Notes: generated from the sequence alone by a model not told the origin. Counted from the first letter of the stretch, positions 25,695 through 35,705 are shown. The stretch: DNA of 64,000 bases from Rubellimicrobium aerolatum (GCF_017872975.1 NZ_JAGGJP010000001.1:248001-312000), one strand, 5' to 3'. Translations and numbers: made by a program.

Positions 25695-26528
25695 ATGCTG
25701 TATCTGGGGATCGATGGCGGCGGCAGCGGGTGCCGGGCGGCGGTGGCCGACGAGGCGGGCCGGGTGCTCGGGCGTGGCGCGGGCGGGCCGGCCAACATCG
25801 CCTCGGACCTGGAGGGCGCGCGCGAGAACCTCCTTCGCGCCGCGCGCGCCGCCTTGGCGGACGCGGGCCTGCCGGAGTCGGAGATGCCGCGCCTGCGGGC
25901 CGGGCTCGGACTGGCGGGCGCGAACGGGCGCGGCTTCGCCGAGCGGCTGCGCGCCGCCCTGCCCTTCGCCGAGGCGCGGATCGTGTCGGACGCGGTGGCC
26001 GCCGTGAAGGGCGCTCTGGGAGAGCGCGACGGCATCGTGGCGGCGCTGGGCACCGGGTCGGTCTTCGCCCGCCAGCGCGGCGGCGCGGTGCGGCTCATCG
26101 GCGGCTGGGGGCTGATCCTCGGCGACGAGGCCAGCGGCGCCTGGATCGGTCGGGCGATCCTGTCCCAGGCCCTGCGGGCGGTGGACGGCTTCGTGCCCCA
26201 AACACCGCTGCTGGCGGCCCTGGTGGCCGAGCAGGGCGGGCCCGACGGCGTGGTGAACCTGTCGCTGGCGGCGCGCCCCGCCGACTTCGCCGCCTTCGCG
26301 CCACGCGTCGTCGCCTCCGACGACCCGGCGGCGCGCGAGGTCATGGACCGGGCTGTGGCCGAGGTCGCGGCGGCGGTGGACCTGCTGCAGGAGGGGGCGG
26401 CGTTGCCGGTGGTGCTGCTGGGCGGGCTGGGGCCGGTCTTCGCGGCGCGGCTGGGGGGGCGGTGGGCCGTTATTCCAGCGCTGGGGACGGCACTCGATGG
26501 GGCGCTCCTCCTCGCGCGTGGGGGGTGA
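25695..26528 (+). CDS. BadF/BadG/BcrA/BcrD-type ATPase, probable N-acetylglucosamine kinase
   Basis: A 277-residue ASKHA-fold kinase. The phosphate-1 loop is at the very N-terminus (LGIDGGGSGCRAAV), the adenosine and phosphate-2 regions are near IVAALGTGSVF and GWGLILGDEASGAWIGR, and a LLGGLGP loop lies near the C-terminus. This pattern is that of bacterial N-acetylglucosamine or glucosamine kinases. Substrate is inferred, not proven. The start at 25695 puts LGIDGGG directly after Met; the upstream open codons are shadow-like. No transporter or deacetylase neighbours it, so it may serve amino-sugar recycling. Confidence 0.8.
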   Translation: MLYLGIDGGGSGCRAAVADEAGRVLGRGAGGPANIASDLEGARENLLRAARAALADAGLPESEMPRLRAGLGLAGANGRGFAERLRAALPFAEARIVSDAVAAVKGALGERDGIVAALGTGSVFARQRGGAVRLIGGWGLILGDEASGAWIGRAILSQALRAVDGFVPQTPLLAALVAEQGGPDGVVNLSLAARPADFAAFAPRVVASDDPAAREVMDRAVAEVAAAVDLLQEGAALPVVLLGGLGPVFAARLGGRWAVIPALGTALDGALLLARGG

Positions 26529-26622
26529 CGCAGGGACGGCGCCCACCGACCCTGGCCCAGAGGGGCGAGAGGCCTAGATGCCGCGCCAATCTTCGTCGCC
26601 GCTCCCCGCGAAAGGACAGACC

Positions 26623-28116
26623 ATGGCAGATCGCCCCTCCCCCGGTCTCACGACCCGCCAGGGCCACCCGGTCTACGACAACCAGAACACCCGCAGCATC
26701 GGGCCGCGCGGGCCGCTGGTGCTGGAGGACTACCACTTCCTGGAGAAGATCAGCCATTTCGACCGCGAGCGCATCCCCGAGCGGGTCGTCCACGCGCGCG
26801 GCGCGGCGGCGCACGGGACGTTCGTCCCCAGCGGCAAGTTGGGCGACGAGCCCATGGAGAACTACAGCCGCGCCAGGGTGTTCCGCGCCGGGACCGAGAC
26901 GCCGATCTTCCTGCGCTTCTCCACGGTGATCCACGGCGGGCATTCCCCGGAGACGCTGCGGGACCCGAGGGGCTTCGCCATCAAGTTCTACACCGAGGAC
27001 GGCAACTGGGACCTCGTGGGGAACAACCTCAAGGTGTTCTTCATCCGCGACCCGCTGAAGTTCCCCGACATGGTGCACGCCTTCAAGCCGGACCCCCTCA
27101 CCAACCGGCAGTCGATGGAGCGGTTCTTCGACTTCGTGTCGATGTCGCCCGAGGCGACGCACATGGTGACGCACCTGTTCTCGCCCTGGGGCATCCCCGC
27201 GACCTACCGCGAGATGCAGGGGTCGGGCGTCAACACCTACAAGCTGGTGAACGCCCAAGGCGTGGCGGTGCTGTGCAAGTTCCACTTCCAGCCGCGGCTG
27301 GGGGTGCGGAACCTGACGCAATCGGAGGCCGAGGCGATCCAGGCAAAGGACTTCAACCACGCGACGGGCGACCTTTACGACGCCATCGCGCGGGGGGAGT
27401 TCCCGGAATGGGACATGTTCATCCAGGTCATGGAGGACCACGAGCATCCCGATCTGGACTGGGACCCGCTGGACGTGACCAAGCTCTGGCCCGAGGACCA
27501 GTTCCCGCTGCGGCACGTGGGCCACATCCAGCTCAACCGGAACCCCTCCGACTACCACAACGAGGTGGAGCAGGTGGCCTTCGGGACGGGGGTGCTGGTG
27601 GACGGGATCGACTTCTCGGAGGACAAACTCCTGCAGGGCCGGACCTTCGCCTATTCGGACACGCAGCGGTATCGGGTGGGGCCGAACTACCTGCAACTGC
27701 CGATCAACGCGCCGCGCTGCCCCTTCGCCACCAACCAGCGGGGCGGGCAGATGAGCTACCGCGTGGACGGCGAGGGGGCGGGCGCGAACCCGCACGTCAA
27801 CTACGAGCCGTCGCAGCTCGGCGGGTTGTCGGAGCAGCCGCGTCCGGGGCCGGGGCCGCGCACCCATTGGGCCGGCGAGGTCGGGCGGCAGCGCATCCCG
27901 CGCACCAATGACTTCGCCCAGGCGGGAGAGCGGTGGCGGACCTTCTCCGACGCGGAGCGGGAGGAGCTGGTGGCGAACCTCGTGGGGGCGCTGTCCACCT
28001 GCGCGGCGTCGATCCAGGAGCGGATGATCCACCACTTCACCCAGGCCGACCCCGAATATGGGGCGCGGGTGGCGCGGGGGCTCGGGCGCGGGGCGGGCGC
28101 GCAGGCGGCGGAGTGA
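26623..28116 (+). CDS. katA: Catalase (small-subunit, monofunctional haem type)
   Basis: A 497-residue catalase that dismutates hydrogen peroxide. The distal haem His is in [13 protein letters not shown] (near residue 56), the distal Asn in [10 protein letters not shown] (near 129), and the proximal ligand Tyr in [11 protein letters not shown] (near 340). Length and the absence of a C-terminal flavodoxin-like domain place it in the small-subunit group. It is preceded by a good AAAGGA ribosome site, which favours ATG 26623 over 26578. The C-terminal tail is Gly/Ala/Arg-rich. No OxyR gene is adjacent. Confidence 0.95.
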   Translation: MADRPSPGLTTRQGHPVYDNQNTRSIGPRGPLVLEDYHFLEKISHFDRERIPERVVHARGAAAHGTFVPSGKLGDEPMENYSRARVFRAGTETPIFLRFSTVIHGGHSPETLRDPRGFAIKFYTEDGNWDLVGNNLKVFFIRDPLKFPDMVHAFKPDPLTNRQSMERFFDFVSMSPEATHMVTHLFSPWGIPATYREMQGSGVNTYKLVNAQGVAVLCKFHFQPRLGVRNLTQSEAEAIQAKDFNHATGDLYDAIARGEFPEWDMFIQVMEDHEHPDLDWDPLDVTKLWPEDQFPLRHVGHIQLNRNPSDYHNEVEQVAFGTGVLVDGIDFSEDKLLQGRTFAYSDTQRYRVGPNYLQLPINAPRCPFATNQRGGQMSYRVDGEGAGANPHVNYEPSQLGGLSEQPRPGPGPRTHWAGEVGRQRIPRTNDFAQAGERWRTFSDAEREELVANLVGALSTCAASIQERMIHHFTQADPEYGARVARGLGRGAGAQAAE

Positions 28117-28168
28117 GGGCGCGTCACGGCGCGCTTCCCAAGCGGCGGGAATCGGTTAAGCCTTGGGC

Positions 28169-29263
28169 ATGACCGTCCTGCTCCTCCTGCTCGCCCTGCT
28201 CCTCGCCGCCGTCACGCTGCTGCCGCTTTCCGGGCGGCAGGACTGGTGGATACGCATGTGGGACTTCCCCCGCATCCAGATCGCCATCGCCCAGGGCGCG
28301 GTGGCGGCGCTCGCGCTCTGGGCATTGGACGGCTGGCTGCGCTGGCTGGTGCTGGTGCCGACGCTCCTCGGCATGGCCGTGCATCTGCGCCGCATCCGGC
28401 CCTTCACGCCGCTCGCCCGGCGGCAGATGCGGTTCGCGCCCCGCCGCGACGACGGGGCGGAGGTCACGCTCATGGCCGCCAACGTGCTGATGGAGAACGA
28501 CCGCCACGACCTCGTGCGCGACCTGATCGCGGACGTGGACCCCGACGTGCTCCTCCTCATGGAGACGGACGAGCGGTGGCTGGAGGCGCTGCGGCCGGCG
28601 CTGGCCCGCTACCCGCATCGGGTGGAGATCCCGAAGGACGACTATTACGGCATGATCTTCGCGACCAAACTGGAGGTCGTCGAATCCGAGGCCGCGCGCC
28701 TGACCGTCGACGAGACGCCCTCGGTCTTCGCCGAACTGCGGACGCGCGGGGGTCGGCTGTTCCGGTTCGTCGGGCTGCACCCGCAGCCGCCCGTCCCCGG
28801 CGTGGACACCGACGAGCGTGACGCCCAGATCCTGTATGCCGCCCGCTTCGCGCGGAAGTCGGACGTGCCGCTGGTGACCATGGGCGACTTCAACGACGCG
28901 GCGTGGTCGCCGACCTCGCGGCTGTTCAAGCATTACGGGCGCTACCTCGACCCGCGCATCGGGCGCGGGCTCTATGCCAGCTTCCACGCCAACAACATCC
29001 TGATCCGCTGCGCCATCGACCAGCTCTTCGTCACGGACGACATCGCGATGGTGGACTTCCGGCTCGGCCCCAAGGTCGGCTCGGACCACTTCCCGGTCAT
29101 CGCCCGCGTCCGCATCGACCCCGAGGAGGCCCGCGCCCTGAACGTCCGTCCGCCCCCCATGACCGAGGAGGAGCGGGAGGAGATCGACGAGCGGGTGGAG
29201 GAGTACAAGCGCGGCCTGAGCCCCCTCGACCCCCGGCCCGAGCCGGAGGCCACGACGGTCTGA
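28169..29263 (+). CDS. Endonuclease/exonuclease/phosphatase-family membrane protein
   Basis: A 364-residue protein with two or three N-terminal membrane helices (residues 1-20, about 36-48 and 50-66), then an EEP-fold catalytic domain from residue 90. Motifs are present: MAANVLMEN, LLLMETDERW (metal Glu), TMGDFNDAAWS (Asp and Asn) and KVGSDHFPVIARV (catalytic Asp-His). It is probably a membrane-anchored phosphodiesterase or nuclease facing the periplasm. The substrate is unknown. The tail of about 40 residues is charged (TEEEREEIDERVEEYKRG). It converges on the monooxygenase gene. Confidence 0.85.
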   Translation: MTVLLLLLALLLAAVTLLPLSGRQDWWIRMWDFPRIQIAIAQGAVAALALWALDGWLRWLVLVPTLLGMAVHLRRIRPFTPLARRQMRFAPRRDDGAEVTLMAANVLMENDRHDLVRDLIADVDPDVLLLMETDERWLEALRPALARYPHRVEIPKDDYYGMIFATKLEVVESEAARLTVDETPSVFAELRTRGGRLFRFVGLHPQPPVPGVDTDERDAQILYAARFARKSDVPLVTMGDFNDAAWSPTSRLFKHYGRYLDPRIGRGLYASFHANNILIRCAIDQLFVTDDIAMVDFRLGPKVGSDHFPVIARVRIDPEEARALNVRPPPMTEEEREEIDERVEEYKRGLSPLDPRPEPEATTV

Positions 29264-29281
29264 GCGGGCGACCTAGGCCGC

Positions 29282-30319
29282 CTACCGGCCCAGCGCCTTG
29301 CGGACCTCGGGCGCGACGCGGGTGGCGAACAGCTCGATCGCCTTCATCAGCTTGCGATGCTCGATGACGCCGATCGCCATCTGGATCACGAAGCGGTCGA
29401 AGCCCAGCACCTCGTGCATGGCGAGGATCTTGTCCGTCACCTCGGCGGGGCTGCCAACGAACAGCGCGCCCTTGGGGCCCCGCCCGATGTCGAACTGCGC
29501 CCGGTTCGTCGGCCCCCAGCCGCGCTCGCGGCCGATGCGGTCCATCACCTCGGCCTGCGGCAGGTAGAAGGTGTCGGCCGCCTCCTGCGAGGTCTCGCCC
29601 ACGAAGCCGTGGACGTTGAGAGAGGTCTTCAGCCTGGAGCGGTCGTGCCCCTCCTGCCCCACGGCGCGGTCATAGAGCTGGAACAGCGGCTTGAACCGCG
29701 CGGGCTCGCCGCCGATCACCGCGACCGCCAGCGGCAGGCCCAGCATCCCGGCGCGGGCCACCGACTGCGGCGTGCCGCCGACCGCGATCCAGATGGGCAG
29801 GGTCCCGTTGAAGGGGCGCGGATAGACGCCCCGATCCTCGATGGCGGGGGTGTGGCGGGTCCCCGGCCAGGTGATCCGCTCGGCGTCGTTCAACTGCATC
29901 AGCAGCGCCAGCTTCTCGGCGAAGAGCGAATCGTAGTCGTCGAGGTCATGGCCGAACAGCGGGAAGGATTCGATGAAGGACCCCCGCCCGGCGATGATCT
30001 CGGCCCGCCCCTCGGTCAGGTTGTCGAGCGTGGCGAACTGCTGGAACACCCGGATCGGGTCGTCGGAGCTGAGCACCGTCACCGCGCTGGCGAGCCTGAT
30101 CCGCCGGGTCCGCAACGCCGCCGCCGCCAGCGCCACGGCGGGCGCGGACACCGCGTAGTCGGGCCGGTGATGCTCGCCCAGGCCGAACACGTCGAGTCCC
30201 GCGTCGTCGGCCAGCGCGATCTCCTCCACGAGGTTGCGCAGCCGTTCGCTGGCCGTCACGACATGGCCCGTGTGGGGGTCGCGGCCCACGTCGCCGAACG
30301 TATAAAGACCGAATTCCAT
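29282..30319 (-). CDS. LLM class flavin-dependent monooxygenase
   Basis: A 345-residue luciferase-like monooxygenase with a TIM-barrel fold that uses reduced FMN. The family opening (MEFGLYTFGDV), FGLGEHHRPDYAVSAP near residues 45-60, RIRLASAVTVLSSDDPIRVFQQFATLD near 73-99 and GRAEIIAGRGSF near 104-115 match the common bacterial LLM group. The ATG at 30319 begins the conserved strand 1; the open codons beyond are not protein-like. It stands alone and its substrate is unknown. It is divergent from the cardiolipin synthase gene. Confidence 0.9.
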   Translation of the reverse strand: MEFGLYTFGDVGRDPHTGHVVTASERLRNLVEEIALADDAGLDVFGLGEHHRPDYAVSAPAVALAAAALRTRRIRLASAVTVLSSDDPIRVFQQFATLDNLTEGRAEIIAGRGSFIESFPLFGHDLDDYDSLFAEKLALLMQLNDAERITWPGTRHTPAIEDRGVYPRPFNGTLPIWIAVGGTPQSVARAGMLGLPLAVAVIGGEPARFKPLFQLYDRAVGQEGHDRSRLKTSLNVHGFVGETSQEAADTFYLPQAEVMDRIGRERGWGPTNRAQFDIGRGPKGALFVGSPAEVTDKILAMHEVLGFDRFVIQMAIGVIEHRKLMKAIELFATRVAPEVRKALGR

Positions 30320-30485
30320 GCTGACCGCCCTTCCGCCACGCCGTTGGAGACGGAACGGAGCCCGGATGCGCCCCGAAGGCAAGGGCCCCACGCGCACAGC
30401 CGCTGTGAGCGGGGGTTGCGGCTGGCCCTCCGCTTGGGAAAGCATAGGTGGCAGCGGCCAACCGGGCGCGATCCAAGGACCACGA

Positions 30486-31922
30486 ATGACCCCCTTCACG
30501 CTGGCCTACACGATCTACGTCATCGCCGCCGTGGCCTACATCGTCTCCGAGAACCGCCGCCCGCAATCGGCCTTCGCCTGGCTGTTCCTGTTTATCACCG
30601 TGCCGCTGGGCGGACTCGTCCTCTACATCCTGTTCGGCCGGATGCGCGGCGGCGTCGGCCGCACCCGCACCCTCGTCCGCCAGGACCGGCCCGAGCTTCT
30701 GGGCGACACGCTCGACCGCGCGGTGGCCGAGCACGAGCACGCCATGGCCCGCATCGCCGCGCGCCCGGCGCTGCTGCGCCAGCTCGCGACGCTCTGCCAC
30801 GCCGCCTCCGGGGGCCTCGTCACCACCTCGAACCGCGTGGAGGTCCTTCAGGACGCCAGCCGGAAGTATCCGCGCCTGTTCGCGGATCTGGAGGCGGCGC
30901 GGCACAGCATCCACCTGCAATACTATATCTGGCGCCCCGACCGGCTGGGGATGCGCCTGATGGCGCTGCTGGAGGCCAAGGTCGCGGAGGGCGTGCAGGT
31001 CCGCCTCCTCTACGACCCCGTGGGGTCCTTCGGCATCAAGGGCGCGATCTACGTCCGCCGGATGCGGGCGCGCGGCATCGAGATGTGGCCCTCCTCGCCG
31101 CTCTGGCGCGTCCACACCATATCCTACCGCAACCACCGCAAGATCGCGGTGATCGACGGCCGCATCGGCTACACCGGCGGCCTCAACATCGGCGAGGAGC
31201 ACCTGAAACCGGGCAAGGGCTTCACGGTCTGGCGCGACACCCATCTGCGGATGACCGGCCTGTCGGTGCGCGCCCTCCAACGGGTCTTCGCCGTGGACTG
31301 GGCCAACGCCACCGGCCAGGACCTGTTCGCGCCCGAGCACTTCCCGCCGCTCGACGACGCCGACGGCGACGGCCAGCCCGTGCAGCTCGTCACCTCCGGC
31401 CCCGATTCGGATTGGCGGGCGATCCGCACGCAATACTTCGGCATGATCTCCAACGCGCGCGAGAGGGTGCGCGTGCAGACCCCCTACTTCATCCTCGACG
31501 CCTCGCTGGCCGAGGCGCTGAAATGCGCCGCGCTCTCGGGGATCGACGTGTCGGTGATGGTGACGGCCGGCGGGCCCGACCAGAGGCTCGTCTACTGGGC
31601 CGCCCGCACCTATCTGGCCGAGATCGCGACGGCCGGGGTCGAGGTGCTGATGTTCGAGGGCGGCTTCCTCCATGCCAAGACGGTCGTGGCCGACGGCTGG
31701 GTGGCCTCGGTCGGCTCGGGGAACTGGGACATCCGCTCCTTCTCGATCAACTACGAGCTGAACGCGCTGGTCTACGACGCCGCCGTGGCTGCCGATCTGG
31801 AGGCCGCCTACGACCGCGACCGCGCCCGTTGCCGGCGGTTCGACCCCGACGCCTACCGCGCCGGCCCGCGCCTGCCGCGCTTCCGCGACTCGGTCGCGCG
31901 CCTCGTCTCGCCCGTGCTGTGA
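30486..31922 (+). CDS. cls: Cardiolipin synthase
   Basis: A 478-residue phospholipase-D family enzyme that makes cardiolipin from two phosphatidylglycerols at the inner membrane. Two N-terminal membrane helices (about 3-20 and 30-48, with FAWLFLFITVPLGGLVLYILFG) are followed by two HKD motifs: HRKIAVIDG near residue 220 and HAKTVVADG near 395. Both keep His, Lys and Asp. The start MTPFTLAYTIY at 30486 fits the usual ClsA N-terminus. It is followed 13 bp later by a soluble EEP-family gene, and the pair probably forms one unit. Confidence 0.94.
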   Translation: MTPFTLAYTIYVIAAVAYIVSENRRPQSAFAWLFLFITVPLGGLVLYILFGRMRGGVGRTRTLVRQDRPELLGDTLDRAVAEHEHAMARIAARPALLRQLATLCHAASGGLVTTSNRVEVLQDASRKYPRLFADLEAARHSIHLQYYIWRPDRLGMRLMALLEAKVAEGVQVRLLYDPVGSFGIKGAIYVRRMRARGIEMWPSSPLWRVHTISYRNHRKIAVIDGRIGYTGGLNIGEEHLKPGKGFTVWRDTHLRMTGLSVRALQRVFAVDWANATGQDLFAPEHFPPLDDADGDGQPVQLVTSGPDSDWRAIRTQYFGMISNARERVRVQTPYFILDASLAEALKCAALSGIDVSVMVTAGGPDQRLVYWAARTYLAEIATAGVEVLMFEGGFLHAKTVVADGWVASVGSGNWDIRSFSINYELNALVYDAAVAADLEAAYDRDRARCRRFDPDAYRAGPRLPRFRDSVARLVSPVL

Positions 31923-31935
31923 GGGGGGTGCTCTG

Positions 31936-32655
31936 ATGGCGCGGCGTCCGGCGCGGGAATGGCGGCTGCGGCTCGCCTCCTACAACATCCGCAAGGCGGT
32001 CGGCCTCGACTGGAAGCGGCGGCCCGAGCGCATCCTGTCCGTGCTGGACGAGATCGACGCCGACGTGGTGGTGCTCCAGGAGGCCGACAAGCGCCTCGGC
32101 CAGCGCCCGGCGGCGATCCCGCTGGGGCTGCTGGCGGCGCATGGGCGCTTTGTCCATCTCGACCCCGGTCCGGGGCCGTCGCTGGGCTGGCACGGCAACG
32201 CGATCCTGCTGCGGCGGGGCCTGGGATGCGAGGTGGCGCAGCTCGTCGAGCTGCCGGGGCTGGAGCCGCGCGGGGCGATCGTCGCCCGCATCCGGCCCGA
32301 GATCGGGCGCGGCGAGTTCACGCTGGTCGCGGCGCATCTCGGGCTCCAGCGCGGCTCGCGGCACCGGCAGATGGCGGCGTTGCTGGAGGCGACGCGCGAC
32401 GCCCGGATGCCCGTGGTCATCGCCGGCGACCTGAACGAGCGCGCGCCGGGCCGGCTGCTGGCGCCCTTCCCCCGCGACCTCCGTCTGGTGAGCCCCGGCC
32501 CCAGCTTCCACGCCTCGCGGCCCTTCGTGGCGCTGGACCACATGATCCTGGGCGGGGCGGTGCGGGCCGTGCGGTCGGAGGTCCACGCGAGCCCGCTGTC
32601 CCATGTGGCGTCCGACCACCTGCCGATCTGGGCGGATCTCGCGGTGGGGGCGTGA
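31936..32655 (+). CDS. Endonuclease/exonuclease/phosphatase-family protein (soluble)
   Basis: A 239-residue EEP-fold hydrolase without signal or membrane segment. Motifs run in order: LASYNIRKAVG (Asn), VVLQEADKR (metal Glu), LVAAHLGLQRGSRHRQ, VIAGDLNER (Asp, Asn), ALDHMIL and VASDHLPIWADL (catalytic Asp-His). It follows cls by 13 bp, an arrangement found in many alphaproteobacteria, so a role in phospholipid turnover is possible. It ends 4 bp from the convergent mtlK stop. Confidence 0.85.
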   Translation: MARRPAREWRLRLASYNIRKAVGLDWKRRPERILSVLDEIDADVVVLQEADKRLGQRPAAIPLGLLAAHGRFVHLDPGPGPSLGWHGNAILLRRGLGCEVAQLVELPGLEPRGAIVARIRPEIGRGEFTLVAAHLGLQRGSRHRQMAALLEATRDARMPVVIAGDLNERAPGRLLAPFPRDLRLVSPGPSFHASRPFVALDHMILGGAVRAVRSEVHASPLSHVASDHLPIWADLAVGA

Positions 32656-32659
32656 CCCG

Positions 32660-34129
32660 CTAGCCCCTGACGTAGGCGGCGAGCGACGCCTCGACGCCGT
32701 TCGTCCACAGCGACCGGAGCTGCGCGCCGAACGCCTCGGCGAAGCGCGGATCGGCTCCGAGATCCCCGAACACCAGCGCGTTCGACAGGAAGGCGTCGGG
32801 GTCGTCCTTGGCCTTCAGCGCCCGCGCCCGCAGGTCCTCCCAGTTGTCGTCGTTGGGCGGGATATCGCGGCCCGCCTCGTCCGTCCCGGCGCAGTAGCGG
32901 CACCAGAGCGCCACCTCCAGCGCCAGCCCCTCGAACGCCCCACCCTCGGCCAGCGCGGCCTTGGCGGTCGGCAGGATGAACTTGGGCTGCCGGTTCGAGC
33001 CGTCGAGGCAGAGGCGCGGGATGGTGTCGCCGACCTCGGGGTTGGCAAAGCGGGACGCGATCAGCTCCCGGTAGGCGTCGTAGCTGACGCCCTCGATGGG
33101 GCTCAGCGTCGGCTGGATCTCGCGCCGCGTCAGCGCGTCGAGCCAGCCCGAGATGCGCGGATCGGCCATGGCGTCGTGCACGAAGTGGTGCCCGAGCAGC
33201 GCGCCGGGATAGGCGATGGCCGCATGGCCGCCGTTCAGGATGCGCAGCTTCATCAGCTCGTATTGCGCGACGTTGGCCACGAACTCGGCGCCGACCTCCT
33301 CCCAGGCGGGGCGGCCCTGCGGGAAGTTGTCCTCGATCACCCATTGCCGGAACGGCTCGCAGGCCACCGGCACGGCGTCGATCAGGCCGAAGCGGTCGGC
33401 GACCATCCGGCGCTCGCGGTCCGAGGTGGCGGGCGTGATGCAGTCCACCATGGAGTTCGGGAAGGCCACGTTCGCCTCCACCCACTCCGCGAATCCTGCG
33501 TCCTGCAACCGCGCGAGCCCGATCACCGTCCGCGCCGCGACATGGCCGTTCTCGGGGAGGTTGTCGCAGGACAGGAAGGTGAACGGCGGCAGGCCCGCAT
33601 CCCGCCGGCGGCGAAGAGCGGCGAGGACCATGCCGAACACCGTCTTCGGGGACTCGGGGCTGGCCGCGTCATGCTGGATGTCCGGGTGGTCCGCCGCGAA
33701 GCCGTCCGTCTTGGCGTCCACGTAGTAGCCGCCCTCGGTGACGGTCGTGGACACGATGCGGATGGCGGGATCGCTCATCGCCGCGATGACCGCCTGCGCC
33801 TCCACCGGAACGAAGTCGATCATCGACCCGATCACCCGCGCGCTCAGCCCCGAGGGGTCCAGCTCCACCACCGTCGTCAGGCAATCCTGCGCCAGCAGCC
33901 GGTCGCGCATGCCGGCATCCGCCGCGCGCACCCCCGCGCCGACGATGGCGAAGTCGTGGTCCCGCCCCAGGCCGAACAGCCGGTCGAGATAGACCTGCAT
34001 ATGGGCGCGATGGAAGTTGCCGACGCCGACATGGAGGATGCCGGGCGTGAGGCTCGCGCGGTCGTAGGCCGGCCCCGCCACGCCCTCGGGCAGGCGGCTC
34101 AGGGCGGCGGCGTTCAGGGGGATGGACAT
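32660..34129 (-). CDS. mtlK: Mannitol 2-dehydrogenase, long-chain polyol dehydrogenase
   Basis: A 489-residue NAD-dependent polyol dehydrogenase that oxidises mannitol (and often arabitol or sorbitol) to the ketose. The nucleotide-binding glycine motif is in ILHVGVGNFHRAHMQ near residues 31-45. The active-site Lys region KLRILNGGHAAIAYPG is near residue 295-310, with FLSCDNLPENG in between. It is the last gene of the polyol operon, 13 bp after an SDR gene. By analogy with the Rhodobacter sphaeroides smo/mtl operon it feeds fructose to glycolysis. The start at 34129 fits MSIPLNAAALSRL. Confidence 0.93.
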   Translation of the reverse strand: MSIPLNAAALSRLPEGVAGPAYDRASLTPGILHVGVGNFHRAHMQVYLDRLFGLGRDHDFAIVGAGVRAADAGMRDRLLAQDCLTTVVELDPSGLSARVIGSMIDFVPVEAQAVIAAMSDPAIRIVSTTVTEGGYYVDAKTDGFAADHPDIQHDAASPESPKTVFGMVLAALRRRRDAGLPPFTFLSCDNLPENGHVAARTVIGLARLQDAGFAEWVEANVAFPNSMVDCITPATSDRERRMVADRFGLIDAVPVACEPFRQWVIEDNFPQGRPAWEEVGAEFVANVAQYELMKLRILNGGHAAIAYPGALLGHHFVHDAMADPRISGWLDALTRREIQPTLSPIEGVSYDAYRELIASRFANPEVGDTIPRLCLDGSNRQPKFILPTAKAALAEGGAFEGLALEVALWCRYCAGTDEAGRDIPPNDDNWEDLRARALKAKDDPDAFLSNALVFGDLGADPRFAEAFGAQLRSLWTNGVEASLAAYVRG

Positions 34130-34142
34130 GGGGAAGGACCCT

Positions 34143-34934
34143 TCAGATCGTGCGGAGCATTCCGCCGTCATAGAAATAGTTGCCGCCGACCGCGTAGGCC
34201 GCGCGGGGCGAGCAGAGGAAGACCATGAAGTCGGCCAGCTCCTCCACCGTGCCGAAGCGCTTGATCGCCGCGTGCTCGTCGGCGACGCCCTGGAGGTAGC
34301 CCTGCCAGTCGCCGCCCGTGGGCTCGGACAGTTGCCGCGCCGTCTTCACCCAGTCGGGGGTGAGGATCAGGCCGGGGCTTACTGTGTTGACCCGCACGTT
34401 CATGGGGATGAACTCGGTCGCCATGCACTTGGACAGCATGACGAGGGCGGCCTTGGTGGTGTTGTAGATGGGTTCGTACCAGAGCGGCTGCGTCGCGCAG
34501 ATCGAGGCGTTGTTGAGGATCGCCCCGCCGCCGCGCTGCGCGATCAGGGGGGCGAGGCCCCGCGCCAGCCGCACCGCCGCCATCACGTGCAGGTCCCAGT
34601 AGGCCTGCCACTTGTCGTCGGCGGCTTCCAGGATCGTCTCGTTCGAGCCCGTGCCGGCGTTGTTCACCAGCACGTCGCAGCCGCCGAACTCGCGCCGGGC
34701 CGCGTCGATCAGCGCCGCGCAGCCCTCCGCCGTCGCCACGTCGCAGGCCTGCGCCACGACGCGGACCGGGAACTCCCCGCCCAGGGTCCGCGCCGATTCC
34801 TCGGCCCGCGCGCCGTCGCGGGCGGCGATCAGCACGTCCGCCCCCTCGCGCGCGAAGGCCCGCGCCACGCCGAGCCCGATGCCGACGCTGCCGCCGGTGA
34901 CGACCGCGACCTTGCCCTTGAGACCCAGATCCAT
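34143..34934 (-). CDS. SDR family oxidoreductase within polyol operon
   Basis: A 263-residue classical short-chain dehydrogenase. The cofactor motif TGGSVGIG is near residues 13-20, NNAGTG near 90-95, the catalytic Ser in NNASICA and the Tyr-Lys pair in YNTTK. It belongs to the polyol operon: the sorbitol dehydrogenase stop is 3 bp upstream and mtlK begins 13 bp downstream. It is an extra dehydrogenase compared with the operon I know from Rhodobacter. Its substrate is probably another polyol or sugar acid, but the sequence does not say which. Confidence 0.85.
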   Translation of the reverse strand: MDLGLKGKVAVVTGGSVGIGLGVARAFAREGADVLIAARDGARAEESARTLGGEFPVRVVAQACDVATAEGCAALIDAARREFGGCDVLVNNAGTGSNETILEAADDKWQAYWDLHVMAAVRLARGLAPLIAQRGGGAILNNASICATQPLWYEPIYNTTKAALVMLSKCMATEFIPMNVRVNTVSPGLILTPDWVKTARQLSEPTGGDWQGYLQGVADEHAAIKRFGTVEELADFMVFLCSPRAAYAVGGNYFYDGGMLRTI

Positions 34935-34937
34935 GGC

Positions 34938-35701
34938 TCAGGCCATCCAGTTCCCGCCGTCCACCCCGTAGGTCTGGGCGACGACGTAATCGGATTCAGG
35001 GGAGGCGAGGAAGATCGCCATGCCGAGCAGGTCCTCGGCGGTGCCCATGCGGCCGAAGGGGACGCTCTCGCCCACCAGCCGCTTCTTCTCGCCCAGCGGT
35101 CGGTTCTCCAGCCGCGCGAACTCGGCGTCCACGCCGTCCCAGTGCTCGCCGTCCACGACGCCCGGCGCGATGGCGTTGATGTTGATGCCGTGCTTGATGA
35201 GGTTCAGCCCCGCCGACTGGGTGAAGCTGATGACGGCCGCCTTGGTCGCGCAGTAGACGGCGACGAAGGCCTCGCCCCGCCGCCCGGCCTGGGAGGCCAT
35301 GTTGATGATCTTGCCGCCCGTGCCCCGCGCGATCATGCCCTTGGCGACCGCCTGCGTCACGAAGAACACGCCCGCGACGTTCACCGAGAAGAGCTTGTCG
35401 TAGCTCTCGCGCGTGATCTCCACGATCGGCGCCGCCTCGAAGAGCGCGGCGTTGTTCACCAGGATGTCGATGCCGCCCAGCTCCTGCTCGACCTCGGCCA
35501 CCGCCGCGTCGATGCTGTCCTGCCGGGTCACGTCCATCCGGACGGCGATGGCGCCGGGGAGGTTCGCCGCCGCCGCGCGGGCGCGGTCGATGGCGATGTC
35601 GGCGATGGCCACGCGGGCGCCCTCGCGCGTGTAGGCCTCCGCGAAGGCGAGGCCGATGCCGCGCGCCGCGCCGGTGATGAGGGCGCGCTTGCCTTGAAGT
35701 C

Positions 35702-35705
<4 letters not shown>
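34938..35705 (-). CDS. smoS: Sorbitol dehydrogenase, SDR type (SmoS)
   Basis: A 255-residue SDR that oxidises D-sorbitol (glucitol) to fructose with NAD. It closely matches Rhodobacter SmoS as I recall it: [26 protein letters not shown] at the N-terminus (cofactor loop near 12-19), [23 protein letters not shown] in the middle, [21 protein letters not shown] with Ser, Tyr and Lys, and [15 protein letters not shown] near residue 185. Its start overlaps the smoK stop by 4 bp. In the operon it acts on the transporter's cargo. Confidence 0.93.
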
